Assembly: GCA_903911455.1 (NCBI GenBank)
Contig: CAIWDQ010000443.1
Location: 1-14,186 of the forward strand
Reading direction: 5' to 3'
Source of the DNA: an uncultured bacterium
GTDB lineage: Bacteria > Bacteroidota > Bacteroidia > Bacteroidales > JACABE01
DNA length: 14,186 nucleotides
The translations under genes and the position numbers were made by a program. Under the pieces are notes generated by a model. It saw nothing but the letters and a program-made list of their open reading frames with translations, did no database searches and was not told where the DNA came from. Below, piece by piece: positions 1 through 6,429 of this stretch; position 1 is the stretch's first letter; every line of letters begins with the position of its first letter.

Positions 1-260
1 TATTTAGGCTAGCAAATATTTATGCTTAATATAAGTCCTCAACATTATTTCTTGATCCGAAATAATTTCTATAATCATAATTTTATTCATTATTATTAGT
101 ATTAGTTTTTGTTTTATGATGTGTTTTATTTTATTATAAGATATCAAAATCTCTAATAATAAAATAAAAAAGAGAAAAGAAAGCATATCTACAGAAATTA
201 GAAGCACTATTTCATTTTGTTTAAATCTCCAAATCTCCAAATCGCTAATTTTTTTATTTA
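1..260. other. AT-rich region without a convincing gene
   Basis: This stretch is strongly AT-rich. It includes a short tandem duplication of AAATCTCC at 223-238 with a diverged third copy (AAATCGCT) to 246. The only sizeable open frame is a 78-codon minus-strand ORF rich in Ile, Leu and Lys, as expected by chance in such DNA. It has no recognisable motif and no -7 box, so I do not call it. The left edge may carry the intergenic tail of a gene outside the window. Confidence 0.6.
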
Positions 261-300
261 GGCCTTACGGCGAAATAAATGAAAACTCTAATTTATTTAG

Positions 301-808
301 TTACGCTTTCGCGGATATCAGTGATGCCCTAACTTTTTCAAGTTACGCTTTCGCGGAGGTTTATGATGCTCTTAATTTTTTGTAGAACGCATATGAAAGT
401 TTATGCAATAGTTCCTAACTTTCGTTGGAAGCATATGCAAATATGTGCAATAGTTCCAAACTTTCGTTGGGAGCATATGCAAATATGTGCAATAGCTCTA
501 AACTTACGTTGGGAGCATATGCAAATATGTGCAATAGTTCCAAACTTTCGTTGGGTGCATATGCAAATATGTGCAATAGCTCTAAACTTTCGTTGGGAGC
601 ATATGCAAATATGTACAATAGCTCTAAACTTTTGTTGGGAGCATATGCAAATATGTGCAATAGTTCTAAACTTTCGTTGGGAGCATATGCAACTTTACGC
701 AATAGCGTCCAACTTTTCCGGGAAGCATATGCAACTTCGCGCAATAGTGTCCAACTTTTCCGGGAGGTATTTGCAAATTCATGCATATGTACAAATTTTA
801 TTTTTAAG
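301..808. repeat. 42-bp tandem repeat array
   Basis: Near-identical 42-bp units start at 389, 431, 473, 515, 557, 599 and 641. Two diverged units start at 683 and 725, and one is degenerate (767-808). Two older units lie upstream: TTACGCTTTCGCGGA recurs at 301 and 343, exactly 42 bp apart. A possible trace lies at about 263. Each core unit opens with GCATATGCAAATATGTGC and ends with AAACTTTCGTTGGGA. There are no unique spacers, so this is not a CRISPR. Because 42 is divisible by three and the unit lacks stops in several frames, long open frames arise on both strands: plus 363-812, plus 425-826 and minus 415-831. None has a known domain. Whether any is translated is unresolved; I call the DNA repeat and not a gene. 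Confidence 0.93.
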
Positions 809-1087
809 ATAATTGTAAATTTATAAAACATTCATAAAATAAATCTTAAACTTAATATTAAAATTCATAATCAAAATAAAAAATAAATAAAACAAAAAAT
901 AAAAATAATAAATAGCGATATTCAAACTATTTTTTAGGTAAAAACAATATACGATACTATTATATATTATTAAAATCAAAACATGAAAGTAGACTAAACA
1001 ACAATAATTTTTTTATTATGAACTATAATATGATTGGAGTGTTTATTCCTAATTATAAAAGGAATCTTTTTAATAATAATAATTGAT
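809..1087. other. AT-rich intergenic region before sodC
   Basis: About 280 bp of very AT-rich DNA lies between the repeat array and the sodC start. I found no TAnnTTTG box on the plus strand, no clear hairpin and no credible ORF. The sodC promoter probably lies here but cannot be placed from the sequence alone. A TTG at 1034 in frame with sodC would add 18 residues. Confidence 0.5.
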
Positions 1088-1639
1088 ATGAAAAAACTAG
1101 GAATAATACTGCTTCTTTTAGTCATCATAATTTCTGCAAGCAGTTTTAGAATATATAAAGGCAGAAAACACACTCATTCGTCAGCACCTAAAATTACTAA
1201 AGCCGTATGCATTATGTATCCTACCAAAGATAATACTGCAACTGGCCTAATTACTTTCACTGTAGTGGAAGGTGGTATAAAAGTGGTAGTTGACATGCAA
1301 AATTTAAGTGCAGGTAAACACGGAATGCATATCCACGAATGTGGAGACTGCACAGCAACAGATGCTTCGTCAGCACAAGGACATTTTAATCCGGCAGGAG
1401 CCAAACATGGTGCCCCCGAAACAATGTCGTGCCACGAAGGTGATTTCGGAAACCTGGTAGCAGGTGCTGATGGAAAAGCACATCTGGAGTTTACAAGCAA
1501 AATGATCTCTTTTGAGGGTGAAACGTCAGTGATCGGACGCTCAGTGATTGTTCACAAAAGCGAAGACGACCTTACTACGCAACCTTCGGGTAACTCCGGA
1601 GCGAGAATAGCATGTGGCGTTATTGGGATAAGCAAGTAG
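1088..1639 (+). CDS. sodC: Superoxide dismutase [Cu-Zn], exported
   Basis: This enzyme converts superoxide to hydrogen peroxide and oxygen outside the cytoplasm. With the ATG at 1088 the protein has 183 residues, and residues 1-17 form a typical signal peptide or membrane anchor (MKKLGIILLLLVIIISA). I prefer this start to the in-frame TTG at 1034, which would place extra hydrophobic residues before a normal signal sequence. The metal site is complete: His81 and His83 (HIH), the bridging His99 (GHFNP), His107, His116 and Asp119 (SCHEGDF), and His156. Arg173 is the usual active-site arginine, and Cys176 can form the conserved disulfide with Cys85 or Cys88. No lipobox is visible, so the protein is either periplasmic or tethered by an uncleaved signal. 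It is transcribed alone and followed by its own terminator. Sure of family; exact localisation is inferred. Confidence 0.95.
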   Translation: MKKLGIILLLLVIIISASSFRIYKGRKHTHSSAPKITKAVCIMYPTKDNTATGLITFTVVEGGIKVVVDMQNLSAGKHGMHIHECGDCTATDASSAQGHFNPAGAKHGAPETMSCHEGDFGNLVAGADGKAHLEFTSKMISFEGETSVIGRSVIVHKSEDDLTTQPSGNSGARIACGVIGISK

Positions 1640-1660
1640 TTTTTTTAAATAAATACAATT

Positions 1661-1702
1661 AGCAAGGAGTATTCTGCGTAAGCGGGATACTCTTTTGCTT
1701 TT
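1661..1702 (+). terminator. Intrinsic terminator of sodC
   Basis: GAGTAT (1667-1672) pairs with ATACTC (1687-1692). An outer AGCAA (1661-1665) pairs with TTGCT (1695-1699) across a small internal loop. The stem ends in a T-rich stretch, TTTTGCTTTT. It begins 22 nt after the sodC stop codon. Confidence 0.75.
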
Positions 1703-1714
1703 AAGGCATGTAAG

Positions 1715-1751
1715 TAAGAATTCTTAATCTGAGAATTATTAACTACCTTTG
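1715..1751 (+). promoter_or_regulatory. Promoter of the pseudouridine synthase gene, with dyads
   Basis: TACCTTTG at 1744-1751 matches the Bacteroidota -7 consensus TAnnTTTG and lies 30 bp before the ATG at 1782. No clear TTG-type -33 element is present. Around that position is a 12-bp perfect palindrome, TAAGAATTCTTA (1715-1726). An overlapping inverted repeat, AATTCT...AGAATT, has arms at 1719-1724 and 1732-1737. The dyads could bind a regulator, but that is inference. Confidence 0.6.
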
Positions 1752-1781
1752 CAAACTATAAATTAAGAATAATAATACTTA

Positions 1782-2657
1782 ATGAAAATAACAGTAAAGA
1801 ATACCGGTACATTACTTGATGTGCTGATGGAGGAATTTGGGAATGCATCGCGTTCGAAGGTTAGGAAACTTATTAAGGGTGGCTGCATTTCGGATGCAAC
1901 AGGCACATACAAACATCCCGAAACTATACTTCCTAAAGGATTGGTGTTGGATTATGATAAGTTTGAGAAGAGTGTAAAAACACCTAATACTCCTTTCCGT
2001 ATACTTTTTGAAGATGATTATTTAATTGCAGTCATCAAACCGGCAGGTATCCTCACACATGGAGTACCTGGCGCAAAGGTTTGGTCGCTACATCAACAGG
2101 TAAATAAATACATAAAAGATGAATCTGAAGGTCGTAAACGTGCTTTGGTTATTCATCGTCTGGATAGAGAAGTTACAGGTATTGTTCTGATGGCTAAGAC
2201 AGAAGAAATTCAGCAGAAAGTAAAAGATAACTGGAAGGAAGCCGAGAAACTATACTATGCTTTCGTTGAAGGACATCCTAAAGAAAAGGAAGGGACGATA
2301 TCAAGCTGGCTTTGGGAAGACGGCCGTCATATTATGCACTCAGGCAATGAAACTCCCGAATCTAAGTTTGCAATTACGCATTACAAAGAGATTGATCAAA
2401 GAGGTGACAATAGTTTGATAAGGGTAAAGCTGGAAACCGGGCGTAAGAACCAGATCCGTGTACATATGTCGGATATTGGTTGCCCTATAATTGGCGACTA
2501 TCGCTATGGTGCCGACTCTACAATTACCAGAATGATACGATTAGTTGCATACTCATTAACGTTTCCGCATCCAGTAACAGGGAAAATAATTAAGCTTGAA
2601 ACTAAATTACCTCGCACATTTCTCGTACTTGGCGACACTGACGAGAAATATAAGTAG
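1782..2657 (+). CDS. RluA-family pseudouridine synthase
   Basis: This enzyme isomerises uridine to pseudouridine in RNA, probably ribosomal RNA. The 291-residue protein has an S4-like N-terminal RNA-binding segment (about residues 20-57, with RSKVRKLIKGGCI). The catalytic domain of the RluA/RluC/RluD family follows. KPAGILTHG lies near residues 86-94, and the catalytic motif HRLDREVTG starts at His125, making Asp128 the predicted nucleophile. The third motif is TGRKNQIRVHMSDIG, starting at 219. Family members usually have His where this protein has Asn223. The length is ordinary for the family. The sequence does not reveal which rRNA position or tRNA is modified, so I give no symbol. It has its own -7 box upstream. 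The next gene is convergent, with only 5 bp between the stop codons and no visible terminator. Confidence 0.93.
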   Translation: MKITVKNTGTLLDVLMEEFGNASRSKVRKLIKGGCISDATGTYKHPETILPKGLVLDYDKFEKSVKTPNTPFRILFEDDYLIAVIKPAGILTHGVPGAKVWSLHQQVNKYIKDESEGRKRALVIHRLDREVTGIVLMAKTEEIQQKVKDNWKEAEKLYYAFVEGHPKEKEGTISSWLWEDGRHIMHSGNETPESKFAITHYKEIDQRGDNSLIRVKLETGRKNQIRVHMSDIGCPIIGDYRYGADSTITRMIRLVAYSLTFPHPVTGKIIKLETKLPRTFLVLGDTDEKYK

Positions 2658-2662
2658 TAGTT

Positions 2663-3337
2663 TTATTGTTTTATGAAGGATATGTTTTTAAGATAATTTG
2701 TACTCTCTGGTCCTTCGTTAAAGAGAAGATCAATAATGCTTAAGTTAGGAATAAATCCGAACTTAGACTCAAACACCTGATAATACTTTGGGAAAATAAT
2801 ACCTTTACTGTCTTCTTTTGGAGTAATACAATACCTAGGGTCAATAGTATCATTTAAAGTAGTAATATAATCCTCAGTAAAACTAAGTGCTTGCTTTATT
2901 TTTAATTTCTTTAACAGGAATTCGTTAAGAGCAGTATTAAACTCCCAAAGATACTCCCAAGTAGTAATATAGAACTTCTTAAGATCATCTCTATAATATA
3001 AAAAGAAAGGCGACTTATTGTAAGCAGATTCAATGGCTCCCCAATGATTAGCCTGCCAGTTTTCCATATATGATATCTCAATATCTTTTATTAAGGTATG
3101 ATTCCCATAAGTTTTATGAACAGGAATACTTAAAGGAAGCTTGCCATTTGCAGTATATATATGACATCTGTTGCGATAAGTCTGCTTAAGATAATTTTCA
3201 TACAACTCTACTTTAAATGAAGGAGCATTAATTATCCTGGCGAAATACTCTATAGGTGGCAGGTAAAAAGAAGAGAGGATGATTGTATCATTCTCAGATA
3301 AATCATCCTCTCTATTGTTATTTCTTTCAGTAATCAT
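2663..3337 (-). CDS. WbqC-family protein
   Basis: This 224-residue protein belongs to the WbqC-like family (Pfam WbqC). The family is named after an O-antigen cluster gene and is common in Bacteroidales; its biochemical activity is not established. The recognisable core starts at residues 19-33 (TIILSSFYLPPIEYF). It continues with ENYLKQTYRNRCHIY (47-61), a LPLSIPV stretch (67-73) and NHWGAIESAY with the following aromatic/basic segment (97-116). The only ATG, at 3337, adds about 18 residues (many Asn, Asp and Glu) before the point where the family homology begins. That extension is encoded by one arm and loop of a strong hairpin (3272-3313). No TAnnTTTG box is visible upstream, so the gene may rely on readthrough from the upstream secreted-protein gene (58-nt gap) or on an unrecognised promoter. 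Family call firm; function unknown. Confidence 0.88.
   Translation of the reverse strand: MITERNNNREDDLSENDTIILSSFYLPPIEYFARIINAPSFKVELYENYLKQTYRNRCHIYTANGKLPLSIPVHKTYGNHTLIKDIEISYMENWQANHWGAIESAYNKSPFFLYYRDDLKKFYITTWEYLWEFNTALNEFLLKKLKIKQALSFTEDYITTLNDTIDPRYCITPKEDSKGIIFPKYYQVFESKFGFIPNLSIIDLLFNEGPESTNYLKNISFIKQ
3272..3313 (-). terminator. Terminator-like hairpin inside the WbqC gene start
   Basis: Thirteen bases (AGAGAGGATGATT, 3272-3284) are perfectly repeated in inverse at 3301-3313. The inner TATC (3286-3289) and GATA (3297-3300) extend the stem to 17 bp, with one bulged base and a 7-nt loop. Read on the minus strand, the stem is followed by TCTTTTTACC, the layout of an intrinsic terminator or attenuator. 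It lies 83 nt past the stop codon of the gene ending at 3396. It also falls within codons 9-22 of the downstream frame. Confidence 0.7.
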
Positions 3338-3395
3338 TAATTGCTTTCCTTTGTCTAAGTATTATTTTGTACTTAATAAATAAGAAACCCTAATA

Positions 3396-4448
3396 CTATT
3401 TGCATTTTTCCAGCTTTTTAAATTCTTTGACATTAAAATAAGGTTCCCAATTGTCAACAGTTTTATCCCCATAAACTGAATAAATTTCTCCAGTCTTAAT
3501 ATCAACAAAACACTTATAATACATAATTCTTTCAGCCAACTCCAAGCCAGGGATCCCCGACTTATCCGATTTTATTTCATAAGGGATCGCCATACCAACC
3601 AAAAAGTCTTCATCTTTTTCTATAGCTGCCGAAACTTCACTACTGGGGATAATGTTAATATTACCAGTAAATACTTTGCTAATATCAGCTTTTGTAACTT
3701 TGTTTTCCATAAGTCTATCTTCAAGTAAGAAGTTCTGTTTTGCAACTTCATGACAGTTTTCTTCCGCCTGATCTCTAGCAAAATTCACAACCTTATAGTC
3801 TTTTTTATTCTTTTCTAATATTACTTTTATATGAAGTTGCATTACTCTAAAACTAAGTACAAGATCAGTACTTAAGAGTTCACTTTCTTTTCGCATATTG
3901 ATATAAGGAAAGAAAAAGCTATAATCAATCTTCTCATAAAACGAAGGATCATAAGGATTACAGTTTTCTAGTCGCGAATAGATAAGAGTAGGAATAGTAT
4001 GATTAGCATAAGTTTCCTTGCCATACTCATTACGCACCCACTTCTTAGAGTTATGGAAGAGAAGGATAGTATAACTTCTGGGATCATTCCGACGAAGTAC
4101 TTCTACTTCAGAAAATGATTTGAATTCAACTGGCTTCTTTTTATTATAAAGCCAATATTTATCAACAACATCTTTTATATATTTATTAAAGTCAATAATA
4201 AAGTTTTTATAACTTTCCAGATCTTTCTGAAGTTCTTCTTTTCTATTTACATTTTTAGTCTTTTCGATCTTCTTGTTCACTTCTTCTATATAGTAATTAT
4301 CTTCATGCATCATTTGTACTATAAGAGTACGATTTGTAATCTCAGTAAAATCTTCAGGCTTTGCATTTAGATACTGTCCTTGAACCAATTTACTTTTAAA
4401 ACACATAGAACAAAATAGCAACACAGTAAATAGTATTAACTTCTTCAT
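3396..4448 (-). CDS. Secreted protein of unknown function
   Basis: I do not recognise this 350-residue protein. Residues 1-24 form a signal peptide (MKKLILFTVLLFCSMCFKSK, then LVQG before Gln25), so it should be exported. There is no canonical lipobox, although Cys14 and Cys17 sit in the hydrophobic stretch. A charged, probably helical segment rich in Lys, Glu and Asn spans roughly residues 57-85. The rest is mixed, with an aromatic patch (YSFFFPYIN) in the middle. Near the C terminus is a stretch reading YKCFVDIKTGEIYSVYG, which resembles a beta-rich segment. No transmembrane segments appear after the signal. A good -7 box lies 45 bp upstream. The WbqC gene follows after 58 nt, but a terminator-like hairpin sits at that gene's start, so cotranscription is uncertain. 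Confidence 0.82.
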   Translation of the reverse strand: MKKLILFTVLLFCSMCFKSKLVQGQYLNAKPEDFTEITNRTLIVQMMHEDNYYIEEVNKKIEKTKNVNRKEELQKDLESYKNFIIDFNKYIKDVVDKYWLYNKKKPVEFKSFSEVEVLRRNDPRSYTILLFHNSKKWVRNEYGKETYANHTIPTLIYSRLENCNPYDPSFYEKIDYSFFFPYINMRKESELLSTDLVLSFRVMQLHIKVILEKNKKDYKVVNFARDQAEENCHEVAKQNFLLEDRLMENKVTKADISKVFTGNINIIPSSEVSAAIEKDEDFLVGMAIPYEIKSDKSGIPGLELAERIMYYKCFVDIKTGEIYSVYGDKTVDNWEPYFNVKEFKKLEKCK

Positions 4449-4492
4449 GATCTTATTATTTATTTTAATTATTGAGTTGTAGATTTAGTCTT

Positions 4493-4500
4493 CAAAAGTA
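4493..4500 (-). promoter_or_regulatory. -7 box for the secreted-protein gene
   Basis: On the minus strand this reads TACTTTTG, matching TAnnTTTG, 44 bp before the start codon at 4448. No clear -33 TTG is visible; the upstream DNA is AT-rich. Confidence 0.6.
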
Positions 4501-4578
4501 TTAAATATAATTTAGATTTGGGTGGTTTATTTAATAAAATTTACAACATATTATTAATAACTAACGAAGGGGGTGTAA

Positions 4579-4614
4579 ATAAAAAAGAAAGGCCATCATA
4601 AATGATAGCCTTTC
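4579..4614 (-). terminator. Intrinsic terminator of the OmpA-family gene
   Basis: GAAAGGC (4587-4593) pairs with GCCTTTC (4608-4614). After one mismatch, ATCAT pairs with ATGAT. On the minus strand the stem is followed by a run of six T. It starts 22 nt past the stop codon of the gene ending at 4637. Confidence 0.82.
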
Positions 4615-4636
4615 TTAATATAATTTAAAGAACTAA

Positions 4637-6223
4637 TTAATTTTGCTTGGTAAAATCAACTCTTCTGTTAATAGCATTTGCTGGAGAAATAAGATTCTTC
4701 TTCCCGTCGTATTCAACCTTGATTCTATCTTTACTGATCTTATACTTTTTGGTTAACATTCTAGCAACAGCCTTAGCTCTTCTCTTACTTAATCCATCAT
4801 TATAAGGTTCAGTCCCATATCGATCACAATGTCCAAATACAATTATCTTAAGATTCTTATCTGTTGACATTATTTGAGCAATGTTTTCTATTTTACTAAG
4901 TTCAGATTCACGAATTATAGATTTATTGAAAGCAAAGTAAACAGGTTGTAAACTCAAATTATCAACACTTACTGAAGTACTTGAAGTTGTTGTTGTAATT
5001 GTTTTAGGTTTTGGCAAATTATTAATACTGTCCATTACCTGTTTTAGAATACTCTTCCTTAAGGCATCCTGATCAATATTTTGAACTTGGACAGGAGTAA
5101 CATTATTATTAGCTGGAGCATTATTCTTTTGATTTTCCAGATCCTTTATTTTATTCTCTAGCTCTTTTAATTTATCGCTATTAATATTATTAGCTACCGG
5201 ATTATTATTTGCAGGAGCTGCATTATTTTTTTGATTCTCCAGATCCTTTATTTTATTCTCCAGTTCTTTTAATTTATCACTATTAATATTATTAGCTACC
5301 GGATTAGTGTTAGCAGGAGTTAGATTATTCTTTTGATTTTGAAGTTCCTTTATTTTGTTATCAATATCTTTAATCTTATTACTTTCATTAATAATATTGT
5401 TAACACTATCTTTGGTAATGCAACATTTATTAATAATAACAGTTTTACCGGTAGTATCATAACGATAAGTTGCGCCATCATCTAACTTCCCTTTTGTAGT
5501 ACCTCCCTTAGCACAATCGACAAAAAGACCAGGATTCTTTCTAAAATTAAACTTATATGTAATACCAAGAGAAGTATAAGAAACAACATCTTTAGAAAAC
5601 CAACCAACTTTATTATCAACTAAATCAGTATTTACAACATGCCATTGATTTTCTGCTACAAGATCAAATCTCTTATCTAATCTATATGATATCCCAATAC
5701 CAACGGCTAAAAATGCTTCTGTAACATACTCTTCGCTAGTGCCAGGGTAAATACTTTTATAACCGCTATGTGCTATTATGTTATTTGTATTATATTCATA
5801 TAAAATACTTCTATAATTAAAAAGCCCTAGCCCTAATATTCCATAAAAATTAAACTTTCTACATGGATTTTCGCCATATATAAATTGAGAGAAGTTAATT
5901 GTACCACTTATATCAAAATCATAAAAATCTGAATTAAAGTAACGATTAATTGCAGGTTTTATTCCACCTACTGAACCTTTAAGGAACTCTCCTCTTAATT
6001 CAAATGTTGAATTAAACCTTTTTGCTAACTTAATTCCCCAAGCAGCATTTACTTTTATTTTATCACTTAAGGTTGATTCTACATCTCCCCAAAACATAGG
6101 AACACCCCCATTAATACTAAGTGACCAATTATCAAATATCTTCCCTTTATCTAAATCTTGACTTTTTGATTTAAATGAAATAAGTGCTAAAAAAAGAGTT
6201 AGCATTAAGTATATCTTTTTCAT
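4637..6223 (-). CDS. OmpA-family outer-membrane protein with coiled-coil linker
   Basis: This 528-residue protein probably links the outer membrane to peptidoglycan. Residues 1-21 are a signal peptide (MKKIYLMLTLFLALISFKSK, then SQ). Residues ~30-228 look like a beta-barrel: alternating Gly/aromatic strands ending in SLGITYKFNF. Residues ~270-375 form a repeated, charged linker predicted to be coiled coil, where KLKELENKIKDLENQKNN recurs every 34 residues. A Thr/Ser-rich stretch (409-418) leads into the OmpA C-terminal domain (~424-528). The peptidoglycan-binding motif is GHCDRYGTEPYNDGLSKRRA, starting at 464. Asp467 and Arg482 have the same 15-residue spacing as the diaminopimelate-binding pair of E. 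coli OmpA. Two cysteines (Cys267, Cys268) sit at the barrel-linker junction. It has its own -7 box and terminator. The adjacent upstream gene encodes another OmpA-like envelope protein. Confidence 0.92.
   Translation of the reverse strand: MKKIYLMLTLFLALISFKSKSQDLDKGKIFDNWSLSINGGVPMFWGDVESTLSDKIKVNAAWGIKLAKRFNSTFELRGEFLKGSVGGIKPAINRYFNSDFYDFDISGTINFSQFIYGENPCRKFNFYGILGLGLFNYRSILYEYNTNNIIAHSGYKSIYPGTSEEYVTEAFLAVGIGISYRLDKRFDLVAENQWHVVNTDLVDNKVGWFSKDVVSYTSLGITYKFNFRKNPGLFVDCAKGGTTKGKLDDGATYRYDTTGKTVIINKCCITKDSVNNIINESNKIKDIDNKIKELQNQKNNLTPANTNPVANNINSDKLKELENKIKDLENQKNNAAPANNNPVANNINSDKLKELENKIKDLENQKNNAPANNNVTPVQVQNIDQDALRKSILKQVMDSINNLPKPKTITTTTSSTSVSVDNLSLQPVYFAFNKSIIRESELSKIENIAQIMSTDKNLKIIVFGHCDRYGTEPYNDGLSKRRAKAVARMLTKKYKISKDRIKVEYDGKKNLISPANAINRRVDFTKQN
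5131..5410 (-). repeat. 102-bp coding repeat in the OmpA-family linker
   Basis: The segment starting GATTTTCCAG at 5131 recurs at 5233 (GATTCTCCAG) and, more diverged, at 5335 (GATTTTGAAG). The period is exactly 102 bp, or 34 codons. The first two copies encode almost identical peptides containing SDKLKELENKIKDLENQ. The frame is preserved, so copy-number change would alter only the length of the periplasmic linker. Confidence 0.85.
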
Positions 6224-6307
6224 AAATAATTTTTTAAATGTGTATATTATAATGTATAAACGATTGTAAATTTAATTAATTTTTAATTTTATAAATAAAA
6301 TTCCGTG

Positions 6308-6315
6308 CAAATATA
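6308..6315 (-). promoter_or_regulatory. -7 box for the OmpA-family gene
   Basis: On the minus strand this reads TATATTTG, a full match to TAnnTTTG. The start codon at 6223 is 84 bp downstream, implying an AT-rich 5' leader of about 75-80 nt. No clear -33 element is seen. Confidence 0.6.
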
Positions 6316-6378
6316 ATCATTTTAAACGTAAAAACTAAAAAAAGGTTATAAATTTTTAATTAATTTTTAATTATAAAT

Positions 6379-6408
6379 AAAAAAAAGCTCCTCTAAGGGA
6401 GCTTTTTT
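6379..6408 (-). terminator. Intrinsic terminator of the TPR lipoprotein gene
   Basis: The stem GCTCC...GGAGC is flanked by runs of A on one side and T on the other (about 6379-6408), so it is symmetrical and could work in both directions. It lies about 22 nt past the stop codon of the gene ending at 6430. Confidence 0.82.
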
Positions 6409-6429
6409 ACAAAGAGAAAATGTTTTTTA

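Noticed and set aside
4..240. 78-codon minus-strand ORF rich in Ile/Leu/Lys
   Set aside because: The composition mirrors AT-rich random DNA. It has no promoter box, motif or neighbour support.
389..766. Plasmid-type iterons or a replication origin
   Set aside because: No replication initiator, partition gene or DnaA-box cluster is visible, and the surrounding genes are ordinary chromosomal ones.
301..808. CRISPR array
   Set aside because: The units are contiguous 42-bp repeats with no unique spacers, and no cas gene is present.
1174..1500. Minus-strand ORF opposite sodC
   Set aside because: It is fully antisense to a gene with an intact active site; a frame shadow.
3356..3375. TAAGTA...TACTTA hairpin between the secreted-protein and WbqC genes
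   Set aside because: The stem is only 6 bp, AT-rich and has no T-run; too weak to call a terminator beside the far stronger hairpin at 3272-3313.
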